Origin: Pseudomonadota bacterium
GTDB lineage: Bacteria > Pseudomonadota > Gammaproteobacteria > Steroidobacterales > Steroidobacteraceae
Assembly: GCA_963204835.1 (NCBI GenBank)
Contig: CAUJHJ010000017.1
Location: forward strand, 1 to 64,000
DNA: 64,000 bases
Direction: 5' to 3'
Positions 41,317 to 52,138 of this stretch are shown here, one piece after another. The notes beneath the pieces are model-generated. The model was not told where the DNA came from and made no database searches. It saw only the letters and a list, made by a program, of their open reading frames with translations. Position numbers and translations under genes: made by a program. The stretch's first letter is position 1, and the number at the start of each line of letters is the position of its first letter.

Positions 41317-41913
41317 TCACGGGGCGACATCCAGGGCCGCCAGTGCTGCGACCGTATCTTCGAATCGGCAGTGCCGGATGCCACTCCAGCCACGGGCCAC
41401 CGCGGCGTCGATGTTCTCGGGTCGATCGTCTATGAATACGGTTTCCGCGGGTACAACGCGCAGGCGCTGCTCGGCCTGCGCATAGATCGCCGGGTCCGGC
41501 TTGATGACTCCCGCAACGAACGACGGCAGCGCGCCGTGGCCGAGGCGGTGCATGTCGTAAGTCTCCGACAGGTGCGCCCAGTGCAGGTCGCCGACGTTCG
41601 ACAGCAGGAAGACGCGATAGCCGCCCGTGAGCCCGCGGGCGAGGTCCATCATGGGCTCCTGCGGCGCGAACATGTCGAGCCACCCGGCGCGCAGTTCCTC
41701 GTGCGGGATCGGCTGCGGCGCGAGTCGCGCGAGGTCCGCGAGCAGCTCGCGGCCTCCGATGCGCCCCGACTCGTGATCATGCAGCCGGATGCGCGCGACG
41801 ATCTGCTCGAGGGAGAGCCGGCCGCTGCCGTGCGCCTCGAGCAGCCTGATCAGTGGTCCGGGGCCGAGGTCAATCAGAACCCGGCCGATGTCGAAGACGA
41901 CGTTGCGGATCAT
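41317..41913 (-). CDS. HAD-superfamily phosphatase (YihX-like)
   Basis: 198 residues. Motif I is VVFDIGRVLIDLGP near residue 6, motif II FLLSNVGDLH, the motif III lysine in VAGVIKPDPAIY and motif IV VFIDDRPENIDAA. The D-x-G form of motif I and the overall size match YihX (alpha-D-glucose-1-phosphate phosphatase) and related HAD-IA enzymes. The substrate is not deducible. It lies 16 bp downstream of the decarboxylase gene and is probably co-transcribed. Confidence 0.9.
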   Translation of the reverse strand: MIRNVVFDIGRVLIDLGPGPLIRLLEAHGSGRLSLEQIVARIRLHDHESGRIGGRELLADLARLAPQPIPHEELRAGWLDMFAPQEPMMDLARGLTGGYRVFLLSNVGDLHWAHLSETYDMHRLGHGALPSFVAGVIKPDPAIYAQAEQRLRVVPAETVFIDDRPENIDAAVARGWSGIRHCRFEDTVAALAALDVAP

Positions 41914-41929
41914 GCGGGCCGGCCGGACT

Positions 41930-43111
41930 TCAGACGCCGCCGCCGTCTCCCGCGTGGCGATTGGCGGCGACGACCGTCGCGCGCGGGAAGAAATTGAACT
42001 CCGAGGCGCTCGCCCAGGTGTAGGCGCCCATCGAGCGACCAACGACGAGGTCACCCGGCCTGAGCCGCGGCAGCATCAGGTTTTCGGCGATGACGTCGAT
42101 GCTGTCGCAGGTCGGCCCCGCGAGCACCGACGGCAGGCGTTCCTCGCCCTCACGCAGCACTTCGACGGGATAGCGCGCGTGGTCGTACAACTGGCCGCTG
42201 TAGGACCCGTACAGGCCGTCGTCGAGGTAGTACCACCAATGGCCCTCGCGCTCGGCACGGCCCATCACGCTCGCCACCCCGATCGCCGAGGGGCCCGCGA
42301 TGTAGCGGCCGGGCTCGGCGATCACGCGTACCCGCCGCGGCAGTTGCGCGAGCGCCGCGCGCAGCGGCGCGCAGAAGCGACGCATGTCCGGTGCGCGCTC
42401 GCCGTAACCGATCGGAAAACCGCCGCCGATGTCGAGCGTATCGAAGGGACCGAGGCGCTCCCGGCGCGCCTGCTTCAGCAGCTTGTCGCAGGTTTCGATC
42501 GCCTCGAGGTGCTTGAGCGGATTCGGCGCCTGCGAGCCGACATGGAACGAAAGCCCGCGCAACACGAGGCCTAGCCGTCGCGCGTGCCGCGCGAGCTCGA
42601 GCAAGGCTTCCGGGTCGCAACCGAACTTGCGGGACAGGTCGCACACCGCGCCGGGGGCGCGGAACGAGACGCGCAGCAACAACTGCGCCTCGCCGCGATA
42701 CGGGATGAACTTCTCGAGCTCATCGACGTTGTCGGCGACGAACACGCGCACGCCCGCCTGCAGCGCATTGCGGATGTCGATATCGCGCTTGATCGGGTGG
42801 GTATGGATGCAGCGGGCGGGATCGATGCCGAGGCGCGACACGAGCTGCACTTCGCCCGTGGTGGCGAGGTCGAAGAAACCGCCCTCTTCGCGGATCGTCT
42901 CGACCACCGCCGCGTGCGGCAAGGGCTTCAGCGCGTAGTGCAGGTCGACGCCTGGCAGGGCGCGCGCCAGGCTGCGGTACTGCGCCCGCACGCGCGCGCA
43001 GTCGATGATGAGGAGCGGCGAGCCGAAGTCCGCCACCAGCCGGCGGATGTGCTCGGGCGCAAAGGGGTCGATCCAGCGGGATTTGGGGCGCGCCCGGGGC
43101 GAGGTCTGCAT
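41930..43111 (-). CDS. Fold-type III PLP ornithine/lysine decarboxylase-like
   Basis: 393 residues of the alanine-racemase-like decarboxylase family. PLP lysine K62 lies in LHYALKPLPH; further motifs are FDLATTGEVQLV, LSFHVGSQ, LDIGGGFPIGYG, EPGRYIAGPS and the second-subunit GPTCDSIDVI cysteine. The likely product is putrescine or cadaverine. Ornithine versus lysine (or diaminopimelate) specificity cannot be fixed, so the symbol is blank. ATG 43111 is preferred over a GTG 14 codons upstream. Divergent from hutC. Confidence 0.9.
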   Translation of the reverse strand: MQTSPRARPKSRWIDPFAPEHIRRLVADFGSPLLIIDCARVRAQYRSLARALPGVDLHYALKPLPHAAVVETIREEGGFFDLATTGEVQLVSRLGIDPARCIHTHPIKRDIDIRNALQAGVRVFVADNVDELEKFIPYRGEAQLLLRVSFRAPGAVCDLSRKFGCDPEALLELARHARRLGLVLRGLSFHVGSQAPNPLKHLEAIETCDKLLKQARRERLGPFDTLDIGGGFPIGYGERAPDMRRFCAPLRAALAQLPRRVRVIAEPGRYIAGPSAIGVASVMGRAEREGHWWYYLDDGLYGSYSGQLYDHARYPVEVLREGEERLPSVLAGPTCDSIDVIAENLMLPRLRPGDLVVGRSMGAYTWASASEFNFFPRATVVAANRHAGDGGGV

Positions 43112-43261
43112 TTGCGGCGCATTGTCGGAAATGCCTGCCCCACCCGCAAGCACATGCAGCCACGCGGGCCGTCGACGCGTTCACGGCCATTGACTGCCAC
43201 ATGCCGGCGCCACATTCTGGCCCGCCCGCCCCTACCTTGTGCGGAAGCCGCACACCCACCC

Positions 43262-43963
43262 ATGGCACCCCAACCCATCTACCTGACAGTGCTGCAGCAT
43301 CTGCGCAAGCAGGTCTCCCAGGGGCGCCTGAAGCCGGGCAGCCGCATGCCGTCCGAGAACGAAATCGTGCGGCAATTCGGGATATCACGCATGACCGCCA
43401 ACCGGGTGCTGTCGCTGCTCGCGGCGCAAGGCGTCGTGACCCGCGTCGCGGGTGTCGGCACCTTCGTCGCCGAGCCGCGCGTGCATTCGCATCCCTTGCA
43501 GGTGAGGAGCATTGCCGACGAAATCCGGGCGCGCGGCCATGCCCACGAGTGCCGCGTCCTGAAACTCGAAACGACGCGGGCGGGCGCGGAATGGGCCGGG
43601 CGCTGCGGCGTGCCGGCCGGCGCGCGACTCCATCATTCCCTGCTGCTGCACCTCGAGAATGGCGTTCCGCTGCAGCTCGAGGATCGCCACGTCAACCCGA
43701 AGCTCGTGCACGACTACCTGCTCCACGACTTCACCCGCACCACGCCCCATGAGGTGTTGATGCGCGCGGCCCCGATCCAGCATGCCGAGCACACCGTGCG
43801 CGCGGTGTTCCCGGATGCGGCGCTGCGCAAGCTGCTCGCACTCGGGAGGTCCGAGGCCTGCCTGCTGGTGCGGCGACGCACCTGGAGCGACGGCCAGGTC
43901 GTCAGCGCCGCGGACCTCTACCACGCCGGATCGCGCTACGAGCTGACCGGGCAGTTCAGCTAG
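43262..43963 (+). CDS. hutC: Histidine utilization repressor HutC (GntR family)
   Basis: 233 residues. The GntR winged helix at about 8-75 ([44 protein letters not shown]) is followed by a UTRA effector domain ([31 protein letters not shown]). In characterised systems HutC binds urocanate and releases the hut promoter. It is immediately upstream of hutU, where a matching operator is present. The 150 bp upstream (43112-43261) shared with the decarboxylase shows no clear -10/-35 or second operator. Confidence 0.95.
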   Translation: MAPQPIYLTVLQHLRKQVSQGRLKPGSRMPSENEIVRQFGISRMTANRVLSLLAAQGVVTRVAGVGTFVAEPRVHSHPLQVRSIADEIRARGHAHECRVLKLETTRAGAEWAGRCGVPAGARLHHSLLLHLENGVPLQLEDRHVNPKLVHDYLLHDFTRTTPHEVLMRAAPIQHAEHTVRAVFPDAALRKLLALGRSEACLLVRRRTWSDGQVVSAADLYHAGSRYELTGQFS

Positions 43964-43993
43964 CCGCGCGGGCGCGAGCCCGGTCCCGCGCCG

Positions 43994-44023
43994 TTGCCAT
44001 GCTTGTCTATACAAGTCTATACT
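43994..44023 (+). promoter_or_regulatory. hutU promoter with embedded HutC operator
   Basis: TTGCCA (43994-43999) and TATACT (44018-44023) are separated by 18 bp. Inside the spacer lies CTTGTCTATACAAG (44002-44015), a near-perfect dyad resembling the CTTGT...ACAAG sites known for Pseudomonas HutC. Repression by promoter occlusion is the natural reading. The leader to ATG 44052 is about 20 nt and includes GAGGT. Confidence 0.75.
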
Positions 44024-44051
44024 GCCGGCATCCCGACCTGAGGTATGCGCC

Positions 44052-45715
<1,664 letters not shown>

Positions 45716-45719
<4 letters not shown>

Positions 45720-47272
45720 CGGCAGGCGGCCACATGCGCACATTCAACCTCGGAGCGGCATCGCTCGACCTCGCCGACCTGCGCGCCGTGTACGCCGCCC
45801 CCGTGAAGGTGGCGATCGCGGCTGAGGCCTGGCCCGGCATTCGCGCGGCCCATGCCACCGTTGCCCGCCTCGCCGCGGGCGAAGCGGCGGTCTACGGTGT
45901 CAATACGGGTTTCGGCCTGCTCGCCCACACGCGCATTCCGCCGACGGAGAGCGCGCAGCTGCAGCGCAATATCGTGCTGTCGCACAGCGCCGGTGTCGGC
46001 CCGCTGCTGCCCGACGCGATCGTGCGCCTCGCCCTCGTGCTCAAGCTCGCGAGCCTCGCGCGCGGCCGCTCGGGCGTGAGTACGCAACTGCTCGACTGGA
46101 TGACGCGGCTCATCAATGCCGAGGCCTACTCCTGCGTGCCCGCGCAAGGGTCGGTGGGCGCGTCCGGCGACCTCGCGCCGCTCGCGCACCTGTTCCTGCC
46201 GATACTCGGCCTCGGCGAAATCCGTCATCGCGGACAGGTGCGGCCCGCGGCCGAGGTCATTGCCGAGCTGGGCCTGCCCGCGTACGAACTCGGGCCGAAG
46301 GAAGGCCTCGCGCTGCTCAACGGCACGCAGGTGTCGACGGCCATCGCGCTCGCGGCCTACTTCCAGCTCGAGGACGTGTTCGCCGCCGCGCTGGTCACGG
46401 GCGCACTCTCGGTGGATGCGCTTCAGGGCAGCGACACGCCGTTCGATGCGCGTATCCACGAGCTGCGTGGCCATCGCGGCCAGCAGTCCGTTGCCGCCGC
46501 CTACCTGAAGTTGCTCGAGGGCAGTGCGATCCGCGCCTCGCATCGCGCCTGCACGCGCGTGCAGGACCCCTATTCGCTGCGCTGCCAGCCGCAGGTCATG
46601 GGCGCCTGCCTCGACCTGCTCGCGCAGGCCGCCGCCACGCTCACGGTCGAGGCGAACGGCATCACCGACAACCCGCTCGTGTTCCACGAAAGTGGCGAAG
46701 TGCTCTCGGGCGGAAATTTCCACGCGGAGCCCGTGGCCTTCGCCGCGGACATCCTGGCGCTCGCCTGCGCCGAGATCGGCTCGATCGCGGAACGCCGCAT
46801 CGCGCTGCTCGTCGATCCGAACATGAGTGGCCTGCCCGCCTTCCTCACGCCGAAAAGCGGCGTGAACTCCGGCTTCATGATCGCGCAGGTGACCGCCGCG
46901 GCGCTCGTGGCCGAGAACCGCATGCTGAGCCATCCGGCGAGCGTCGACAGCATCCCGACGTCCGCCAACCAGGAAGACCACGTCAGCATGGCCACGCATG
47001 GCGCACGGCGCGTGCTCGCGATGGTCGAGAACACGGCGCAGGTCATCGCCATCGAGCTGCTGGCGGCCTGCCAGGGCATCGACTTGCGCCAGCCGCACGA
47101 GACCTCGCCCGCGCTGCAGACAGTGCGGGCCGCCCTGCGCGCCACGACACCGTTTGCGTCGCAGGATCGGCTGATGGCGAACGATATCGCCCGGGCGGCC
47201 GCCGTGATCAGGTCGGAAGGGGTGCTCGCCCTCGCGCGCGACATTGTCCCGAGCGGCCGTCCCGGCGGCTGA
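45716..47272 (+). CDS. hutH: Histidine ammonia-lyase
   Basis: It removes ammonia from histidine to give urocanate, the inducer of HutC. 518 residues with the MIO-forming A149-S-G151 in [19 protein letters not shown]60-[28 protein letters not shown] and [15 protein letters not shown] 45716 overlaps the hutU stop; an in-frame ATG at 45734 gives a more usual N terminus (MRTFNLG) and is a real alternative. hutI, hutG or hutF are not in the window. Confidence 0.97.
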
Positions 47273-47353
47273 TCCGCGCCGGTATTGCGGCCGGATGTCG
47301 GCAGCCGGCAGGTTCCCGCGTCCTTGGGCATCCCAGTCACCAGGAGAACGGCC

Positions 47354-47776
47354 ATGCCCCAGTTCATCGCCTACCTCGGCTTCGACGGCACCTGCGCGGA
47401 AGCCATGCGTTTCTACGCGAAGATCTTCAGCGGCAAGCTCGAGACACTGATCCGCTACGCCGATGCACCGGGCGCGGAAGAGATGCCGCCCGCCGAGGGC
47501 AATCGCATCATGCACGCCAACCTCGTGCTGCACGACGGCTCGTCGCTGATGGCGGGCGACGCCCCGGGCGGGCAGCCGTTCGAAGGCATGAAGGGCTGCA
47601 TGCTGACGATGTCGTACGAAAACGTGGCGGAGGCCACGCGCACCTTCGAGGCGCTCGCGGCTGGCGGCAAGGTGACCATGCCGCTGCAGGAGACCTTTTG
47701 GGCCGAGCGCTTCGGGATGCTGACCGACCGCTACGGTACGTCGTGGGCCATCAACGGCGGGCCGAGGCCCATGTAG
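47354..47776 (+). CDS. VOC-superfamily protein (PhnB/YjdN-like)
   Basis: 140 residues. FIAYLGFDGTCAEAMRFYAKIF is the glyoxalase/PhnB start, with NRIMHANLVLHDGSSLMAGD, GCMLTMSYENVAEATRTFEALAAGGKVTMPLQETFWAERFGMLTDRYGTSW. These match the YjdN group, whose catalytic function is unclear. AGGAG precedes ATG 47354. It is 81 bp after hutH on the same strand; no clear terminator lies between, but a functional link to histidine degradation is not evident. Confidence 0.9.
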   Translation: MPQFIAYLGFDGTCAEAMRFYAKIFSGKLETLIRYADAPGAEEMPPAEGNRIMHANLVLHDGSSLMAGDAPGGQPFEGMKGCMLTMSYENVAEATRTFEALAAGGKVTMPLQETFWAERFGMLTDRYGTSWAINGGPRPM

Positions 47777-47848
47777 CGTACGGCGAGGCTATTGGGCGAG
47801 CATGGCGCCCGAGCGGACCGGGCCTGATCGGCCATGACCGCTGTCGCT

Positions 47849-48247
47849 TCAGAAGCCCTTTCCTTCGCAACAACTGGCGAGATCGACGTCGGCGTCACGC
47901 GCGCACGCGATCCCGGCCCGGTCCGCACGCCAGTCGTCCCACGACGCGTCGCCGCGCGTGAACAGGTCGCGGAGCTCCTTGCCGGTCCCCGCGAGCTGCG
48001 CTTCGATGGCGCTGCAGCGGCGCGCGATCAGCGCCGAGGCGATGCAGTGTGCCCGCGCTTCAGGCAAGCCTGCAGGCAGTTGCGCCAGCGCGGCACGCAT
48101 GCAGGCGTAAGAGGAGTATTCGGGCGATCCGGCCGGTCCGGGCGTTGTCGCACAGGCGGCCAGCATGACGGACGCGATGGAGGCAGCGACGCATCCGGCA
48201 ACGGATGTGGGAGGTGCCGCCGCGCGCTTCAGCGGACTCGCGTTCAG
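47849..48247 (-). CDS. Small cysteine-rich lipoprotein, probable CTG start
   Basis: 132 residues if started at CTG 48247, which overlaps the sua5 stop as CTGA, in line with the ATGA/GTGA/TTGA overlaps throughout the window. This start yields a positively charged n-region (SPLKR), a hydrophobic stretch and lipobox MLAAC. The mature part has six further cysteines (YSSYACMRAAL, RAHCIASAL, ARRCSAIEAQ, GIACARD, LASCCEGKGF), suggesting disulfides. The only in-frame ATG lies inside the signal sequence and would spoil it; a GTG deep in sua5 is less attractive. Family not recognised. Confidence 0.55.
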   Translation of the reverse strand: MNASPLKRAAAPPTSVAGCVAASIASVMLAACATTPGPAGSPEYSSYACMRAALAQLPAGLPEARAHCIASALIARRCSAIEAQLAGTGKELRDLFTRGDASWDDWRADRAGIACARDADVDLASCCEGKGF

Positions 48248-49272
48248 GGCATGGCGCCGAGCGCGCCCGCCGCCGGGAACTCCGCGTTCTCGACCTCGCT
48301 CGCCGCCGCGCCGCGCAGCAGGCGATCGCGGATCGCGTCCCACTTGTCGTCTCCCGGCACTTCCTGCACGAAGATCTGCTCGCAGCCCGCCTTGTCGAGC
48401 GTGCGCAGGTTCGCATAGAGGTCGTGGGCGTAGGCGTCGGCGCGCCGGCCGGCATTGATCCAGGTGACCGAGGTATAGGTCTTGAGCGGCAGGCGCTGCG
48501 CGAGCACGGCGATGCGCCGGCCGCCTTCCGATGCGTCTTCCGCGCGCGTGTCGATTTCGTCGGCGGGCACGATGGTCATCGGCGTTGCGGGGGCGTAGTG
48601 CGACGGCGTGCTGCCCGGGACGCGCGGTACCGCGTCCGCGGAACCCACCAGCACCTCCCCGGCGACCTGGCGCAACTGCGCGAGCGTGACGGCACCGGGG
48701 CGCAGCAGGCGCGTGCCCGCCGGTCCGCAGGCGACGATGGTCGATTCGAGCCCGACCTGCGACTCTCCGCCGTCCAGCACCACCCGGATCGCCTGGCCGA
48801 ACTCTTCGCGCACATGCTCCGCCCGCGTGGGGGAAATGCGCCCGTAGCGATTGGCCGAGGGCGCGGCAATGCCGCCGCCGAAGGCGGTCAGGAGCTGCTG
48901 CGCCATCGGATGGGCCGGCACGCGCACCGCGATGGTGTCCTGCCCACCGGTGATGATGTCGTGGACATTCGGGTTGCGGGGCAGGACGAGCGTCAGGGGA
49001 CCCGGCCAGAAACGCGCGGCCAGGGCCTGCGCCACGTCCGGCACTTCGCGGACCCAGCGATGCAGGTACTTCGGGCTGTCGATGTGCACGATGACAGGAT
49101 GGCTCGTCGGCCGGCCCTTGGCCTCGAACACCTTCTGTACGGCCGCGGGATTCTGCGCATTCGCGCCGAGCCCATACACCGTCTCGGTCGGGAATGCCAC
49201 CAGCTCGCCGTCACGGAGGGCCGTGACGGCTTCATCGATCTCTGCCTGGGTTGCGCGGACGATACGGACCAT
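48244..49272 (-). CDS. sua5: L-threonylcarbamoyladenylate synthase (Sua5 type)
   Basis: It makes threonylcarbamoyl-AMP for the t6A37 modification of tRNAs reading ANN codons. 342 residues: a YrdC domain (LVAFPTETVYGLGANA, KGRPTSHPVIVHI, RVPAHPMAQQLL, APSANRYGRISPT, GLESTIV) plus linker (STPSHYAPATPM) and C-terminal Sua5 domain, so it is the long Sua5 form rather than TsaC. TAGAAT, made partly from the stop codon of the upstream gene, ends six bases before ATG 49272. Confidence 0.95.
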   Translation of the reverse strand: MVRIVRATQAEIDEAVTALRDGELVAFPTETVYGLGANAQNPAAVQKVFEAKGRPTSHPVIVHIDSPKYLHRWVREVPDVAQALAARFWPGPLTLVLPRNPNVHDIITGGQDTIAVRVPAHPMAQQLLTAFGGGIAAPSANRYGRISPTRAEHVREEFGQAIRVVLDGGESQVGLESTIVACGPAGTRLLRPGAVTLAQLRQVAGEVLVGSADAVPRVPGSTPSHYAPATPMTIVPADEIDTRAEDASEGGRRIAVLAQRLPLKTYTSVTWINAGRRADAYAHDLYANLRTLDKAGCEQIFVQEVPGDDKWDAIRDRLLRGAAASEVENAEFPAAGALGAMP

Positions 49273-49278
49273 CCGCCC

Positions 49279-49284
49279 ATTCTA
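49279..49284 (-). promoter_or_regulatory. -10 element giving a leaderless sua5 transcript (candidate)
   Basis: TAGAAT on the minus strand. Its TAG is the stop codon of the upstream protease gene, and six bases separate it from the sua5 ATG. No SD is present in the 9-bp gap. Confidence 0.5.
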
Positions 49285-52137
49285 CTCCAGCGGATAGCGC
49301 TCCCAGCGATCACCGGTGCGACGCAGCTCATAGGCTGGCCAATAATGCTTGTCGAGCTTGAGGGTGATCACGTCGGGCGCGTTGTTCCAGGCTATCGTCT
49401 TGAGGCGCACGGCGGCCCGGTCGGGCCGCCCGGTGACGGCCTTCAGGAAGGAATCGAGGTCCGGCGTCGGGTGCCCGTCGACCTCGACGATACGGCGGCC
49501 GGGAAAGAGGCCCGCGCGCGTCGCCGGCGAACCATAGGCGAAGTACGCAATGTAAACGCCCTCTGGCGGGATGCTCCGCTGCGCCTGCATCGCGCGGTGC
49601 GGCGCGTGCAGCGTCGCCCCCGCCCACTGCACCACGCGCGTCAGGTCGATGCCGGTCAGCGCCGCGGTCCGCACCTCGATGTCGCGGGTCGCGTTTCCGC
49701 GCCATACCGTCACCCGTACCTGCGGCTTGTCGGCGACCGCCTGCTCGACGTCACGGAAATGCGTCACCACCTTGCCGTCGATGGCGAGCAGCAGGTCGCC
49801 CTGCTGCAGTTCGCGGAAGGCGTCCGACCCGCCGACCAGCCGGGTGACCGTGAGTACGCGGCGCGCGCCATCGTTCGCGGTCTCGAGCCGCCTGACCCAG
49901 TCGTCGGTGAGCCCGAGGCGGCGCGCCGCCGCGAGTTCCTGCGGGAAGAGTTCCGCCTCGAGCGAGTAGATTGGCCGGCCCTCGTGCACGCGCTCGACCA
50001 TGTCGGCCACGATCGCGATCGGCACGCCACGGTTCTCCTGCACCACGTCGCGCCCGCTCTCGGAGGCGAAGCTCGACCAGAGGCCGGCCACGGCGCCCGC
50101 CTTGTCGAGCAGCACGCCATCGAAGTCCTGTGGCCCGTTCACGAGTTCGATCGTCTCGAGGTTCGACTCGCGAAACTGCATCGTGCGCGACAGCGGCAGT
50201 GCGATCGGGTCGATGTCGGCGACGCTCGTCGCGCGGGACTTCAGCCCCGTGCCGGGCGAGAGCCCGACGACCGTGACCTCGTCGCCTGCGCGCAGCGGCT
50301 TCGTGCCGAACTTCGCGCTGCGCACCGGCGTCGAGCCGATCAGCGCCGGGTCGTACTGCACGATCGAGAGGTTGTGCAGCGGATGCACGAACAGCACGCG
50401 CCCCGGCACCTCGAGGGTGCCGGCAAACGTCACTCGCACGTCGCCGAGCGAGACCGGCACCGTATTGCGATCGACCACCACGAGCCCGCGCTGCGCGTCG
50501 ACCACGAGGCCGGTGCCGTGGTAATGGCGCTCGGTGACGCCCTCGATGGCATAGGGCATGTCGAAGTCGACCGTGACGAGCGAGGGCACCACGCGCCCGA
50601 CATGCGGATCGTCCACCGCCTGGAAGACCGTGCTGCCCGCGACCGGCGCCTTCGGCGGCGGCGGCGCGGCGAGCGGCCGGCAATCCCAGAAGCCGCTCGC
50701 GTCGTTGCGCTTGCAGCGCTGCGCCGGGAACCAGCGGCGATCCATGCGCACCGAACGCAGCTGGCTGCCGTTCGGGTCGTCGATGGTCGAATAGCGGACC
50801 GTGGTGCGATCGCCGTCGCCCAGTTTCTCGATCGCCGTCTCCAGGTCGCCGATGCCGGCGATGGCCGTGCCGTTGACCGCCGTGATGACCGCGCCGCGCG
50901 GCACGCCGGCGGAGCCGAGCGAGTAGCCGGGGTTCGCCACGTAGGCCCCGCGCACCGGGATATTGAAATGACGCGCCATCTGGTAGGAGAGCGTATTGAC
51001 GACCCCGTCGCCGAACTCGAGGTACTCGTCGGGCGTGATCGAATGCAGGTCGTCGACCTTGAGCTTCGCCATGACGACCGCGCCGCCCCGCTGCAGCTCG
51101 AGCTCGACGGGCGCCGCCACGCTGTCGTCCAGCACGGCATTCAGCGGCTCGAACTGCGTGAGGTAGCGGCCGTTCACCTTGACGAGCACATCGCCCGGCT
51201 GCAGCACATCCGCCGCGGCGCTGCCGGGCTGCACTTCAGCGACCACGAGCATGCCCGTGAAGTCGGGGAAGGCCTTGCGCACGGCCGCCTCGGTCGCCGG
51301 CTGCAGGCCGAGGCGCCGCAACTCGTCGAAGGGCGTGTAAAGGAAGGTGGTCTGCAGCGTGCCGCGCGGCACGGGCTTGCCCTGGCGGATCAGGTCAAGG
51401 GCGCGCTTCACGCGCCCGAGCGGCAGGTAGAAGCTCGAGGCCGCGGCGCTCGAACCGCCGGCGTTCAGGGCGACGACGCGACCCTGGATGTCGATCACCG
51501 GCGAGCCGGACGAACCGCCCGACGTCCCGGAAGCCGCCTGCAAATAGAAGGTATTGAAGTCGTTGTACTTGCCGACGCCGTACTCCGGCGCCTGGCGGTC
51601 GAGCCGCGCGAGGGTACCCGCGAGGATCGACAGCTGCTCGCCGGCATTGTTGCCGACGACGCGGATCTCGCGGCCCACCTCGGCGCCCTCGGGATAGAGC
51701 GGCAGCGCCTTCGGCTTGATGAAGCGCAGCTTCGACGGATCGTAGCGGTAAATGCCGAAGTCGTGCACCGGGTCACGGTAGACCGGATAGAGCTGCACTT
51801 CCTCGCGATTGAGGAACGTGGCTTCTGCGATTACGGGCCCCGGCGTGACGACATGGCGATTCGTGAGGATGAGGCCGCGCTCGGCATCGACGATGAAGCC
51901 GGTCGCCTGCGCCGAGGCGTTCCACTCCGTGTCGAAGGCGCGCGTCTGGTCGACTTCGATGGCGACGACGCTCTGCGCGATGCGCTCGAGCGTGCGGGTC
52001 CAGCCGCTGTCGGCCGGCTCGACGCCGACCACCGGCTCGGTGGCAGCCGGCGTGGGCGCCGGCGGCGGTGCGAGCTGCGCATGCGCGCCCGCTGCAAACA
52101 CCAGGGTGAGTGAGCCGATCCAGCCGAGTCGCCGCAT
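49282..52137 (-). CDS. Nma111-like tandem HtrA serine protease with PDZ domains
   Basis: 951 residues with a signal peptide (IGSLTLVFAAGAHAQ). The first trypsin-like domain keeps the triad: H95 (TNRHVV), D126 (PVHDFGIYRYDP) and S210 (GGSSGSPV). PDZ domains follow at about 280-375 and 390-470. A second protease-like domain at about 520-740 has lost the triad: the His position reads VDRNTV, the Asp position LHNLSIVQYDP, and the Ser position DFDGVLLD. A C-terminal PDZ (about 840-910) completes it. This order, active then degenerate protease with PDZs, is that of yeast Nma111/Ynm3. Probably periplasmic quality control. It starts one base after the PfkB gene stop. Confidence 0.88.
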   Translation of the reverse strand: MRRLGWIGSLTLVFAAGAHAQLAPPPAPTPAATEPVVGVEPADSGWTRTLERIAQSVVAIEVDQTRAFDTEWNASAQATGFIVDAERGLILTNRHVVTPGPVIAEATFLNREEVQLYPVYRDPVHDFGIYRYDPSKLRFIKPKALPLYPEGAEVGREIRVVGNNAGEQLSILAGTLARLDRQAPEYGVGKYNDFNTFYLQAASGTSGGSSGSPVIDIQGRVVALNAGGSSAAASSFYLPLGRVKRALDLIRQGKPVPRGTLQTTFLYTPFDELRRLGLQPATEAAVRKAFPDFTGMLVVAEVQPGSAAADVLQPGDVLVKVNGRYLTQFEPLNAVLDDSVAAPVELELQRGGAVVMAKLKVDDLHSITPDEYLEFGDGVVNTLSYQMARHFNIPVRGAYVANPGYSLGSAGVPRGAVITAVNGTAIAGIGDLETAIEKLGDGDRTTVRYSTIDDPNGSQLRSVRMDRRWFPAQRCKRNDASGFWDCRPLAAPPPPKAPVAGSTVFQAVDDPHVGRVVPSLVTVDFDMPYAIEGVTERHYHGTGLVVDAQRGLVVVDRNTVPVSLGDVRVTFAGTLEVPGRVLFVHPLHNLSIVQYDPALIGSTPVRSAKFGTKPLRAGDEVTVVGLSPGTGLKSRATSVADIDPIALPLSRTMQFRESNLETIELVNGPQDFDGVLLDKAGAVAGLWSSFASESGRDVVQENRGVPIAIVADMVERVHEGRPIYSLEAELFPQELAAARRLGLTDDWVRRLETANDGARRVLTVTRLVGGSDAFRELQQGDLLLAIDGKVVTHFRDVEQAVADKPQVRVTVWRGNATRDIEVRTAALTGIDLTRVVQWAGATLHAPHRAMQAQRSIPPEGVYIAYFAYGSPATRAGLFPGRRIVEVDGHPTPDLDSFLKAVTGRPDRAAVRLKTIAWNNAPDVITLKLDKHYWPAYELRRTGDRWERYPLE

Positions 52138-52138
52138 G

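Noticed and set aside
48205-52113. A 1300-codon plus-strand open frame opposite sua5 and the protease gene
   Set aside because: Composition is the typical Arg/His/Ala/Asp-rich antisense shadow, with no domain, no signal and no SD. The minus strand has clear catalytic motifs.
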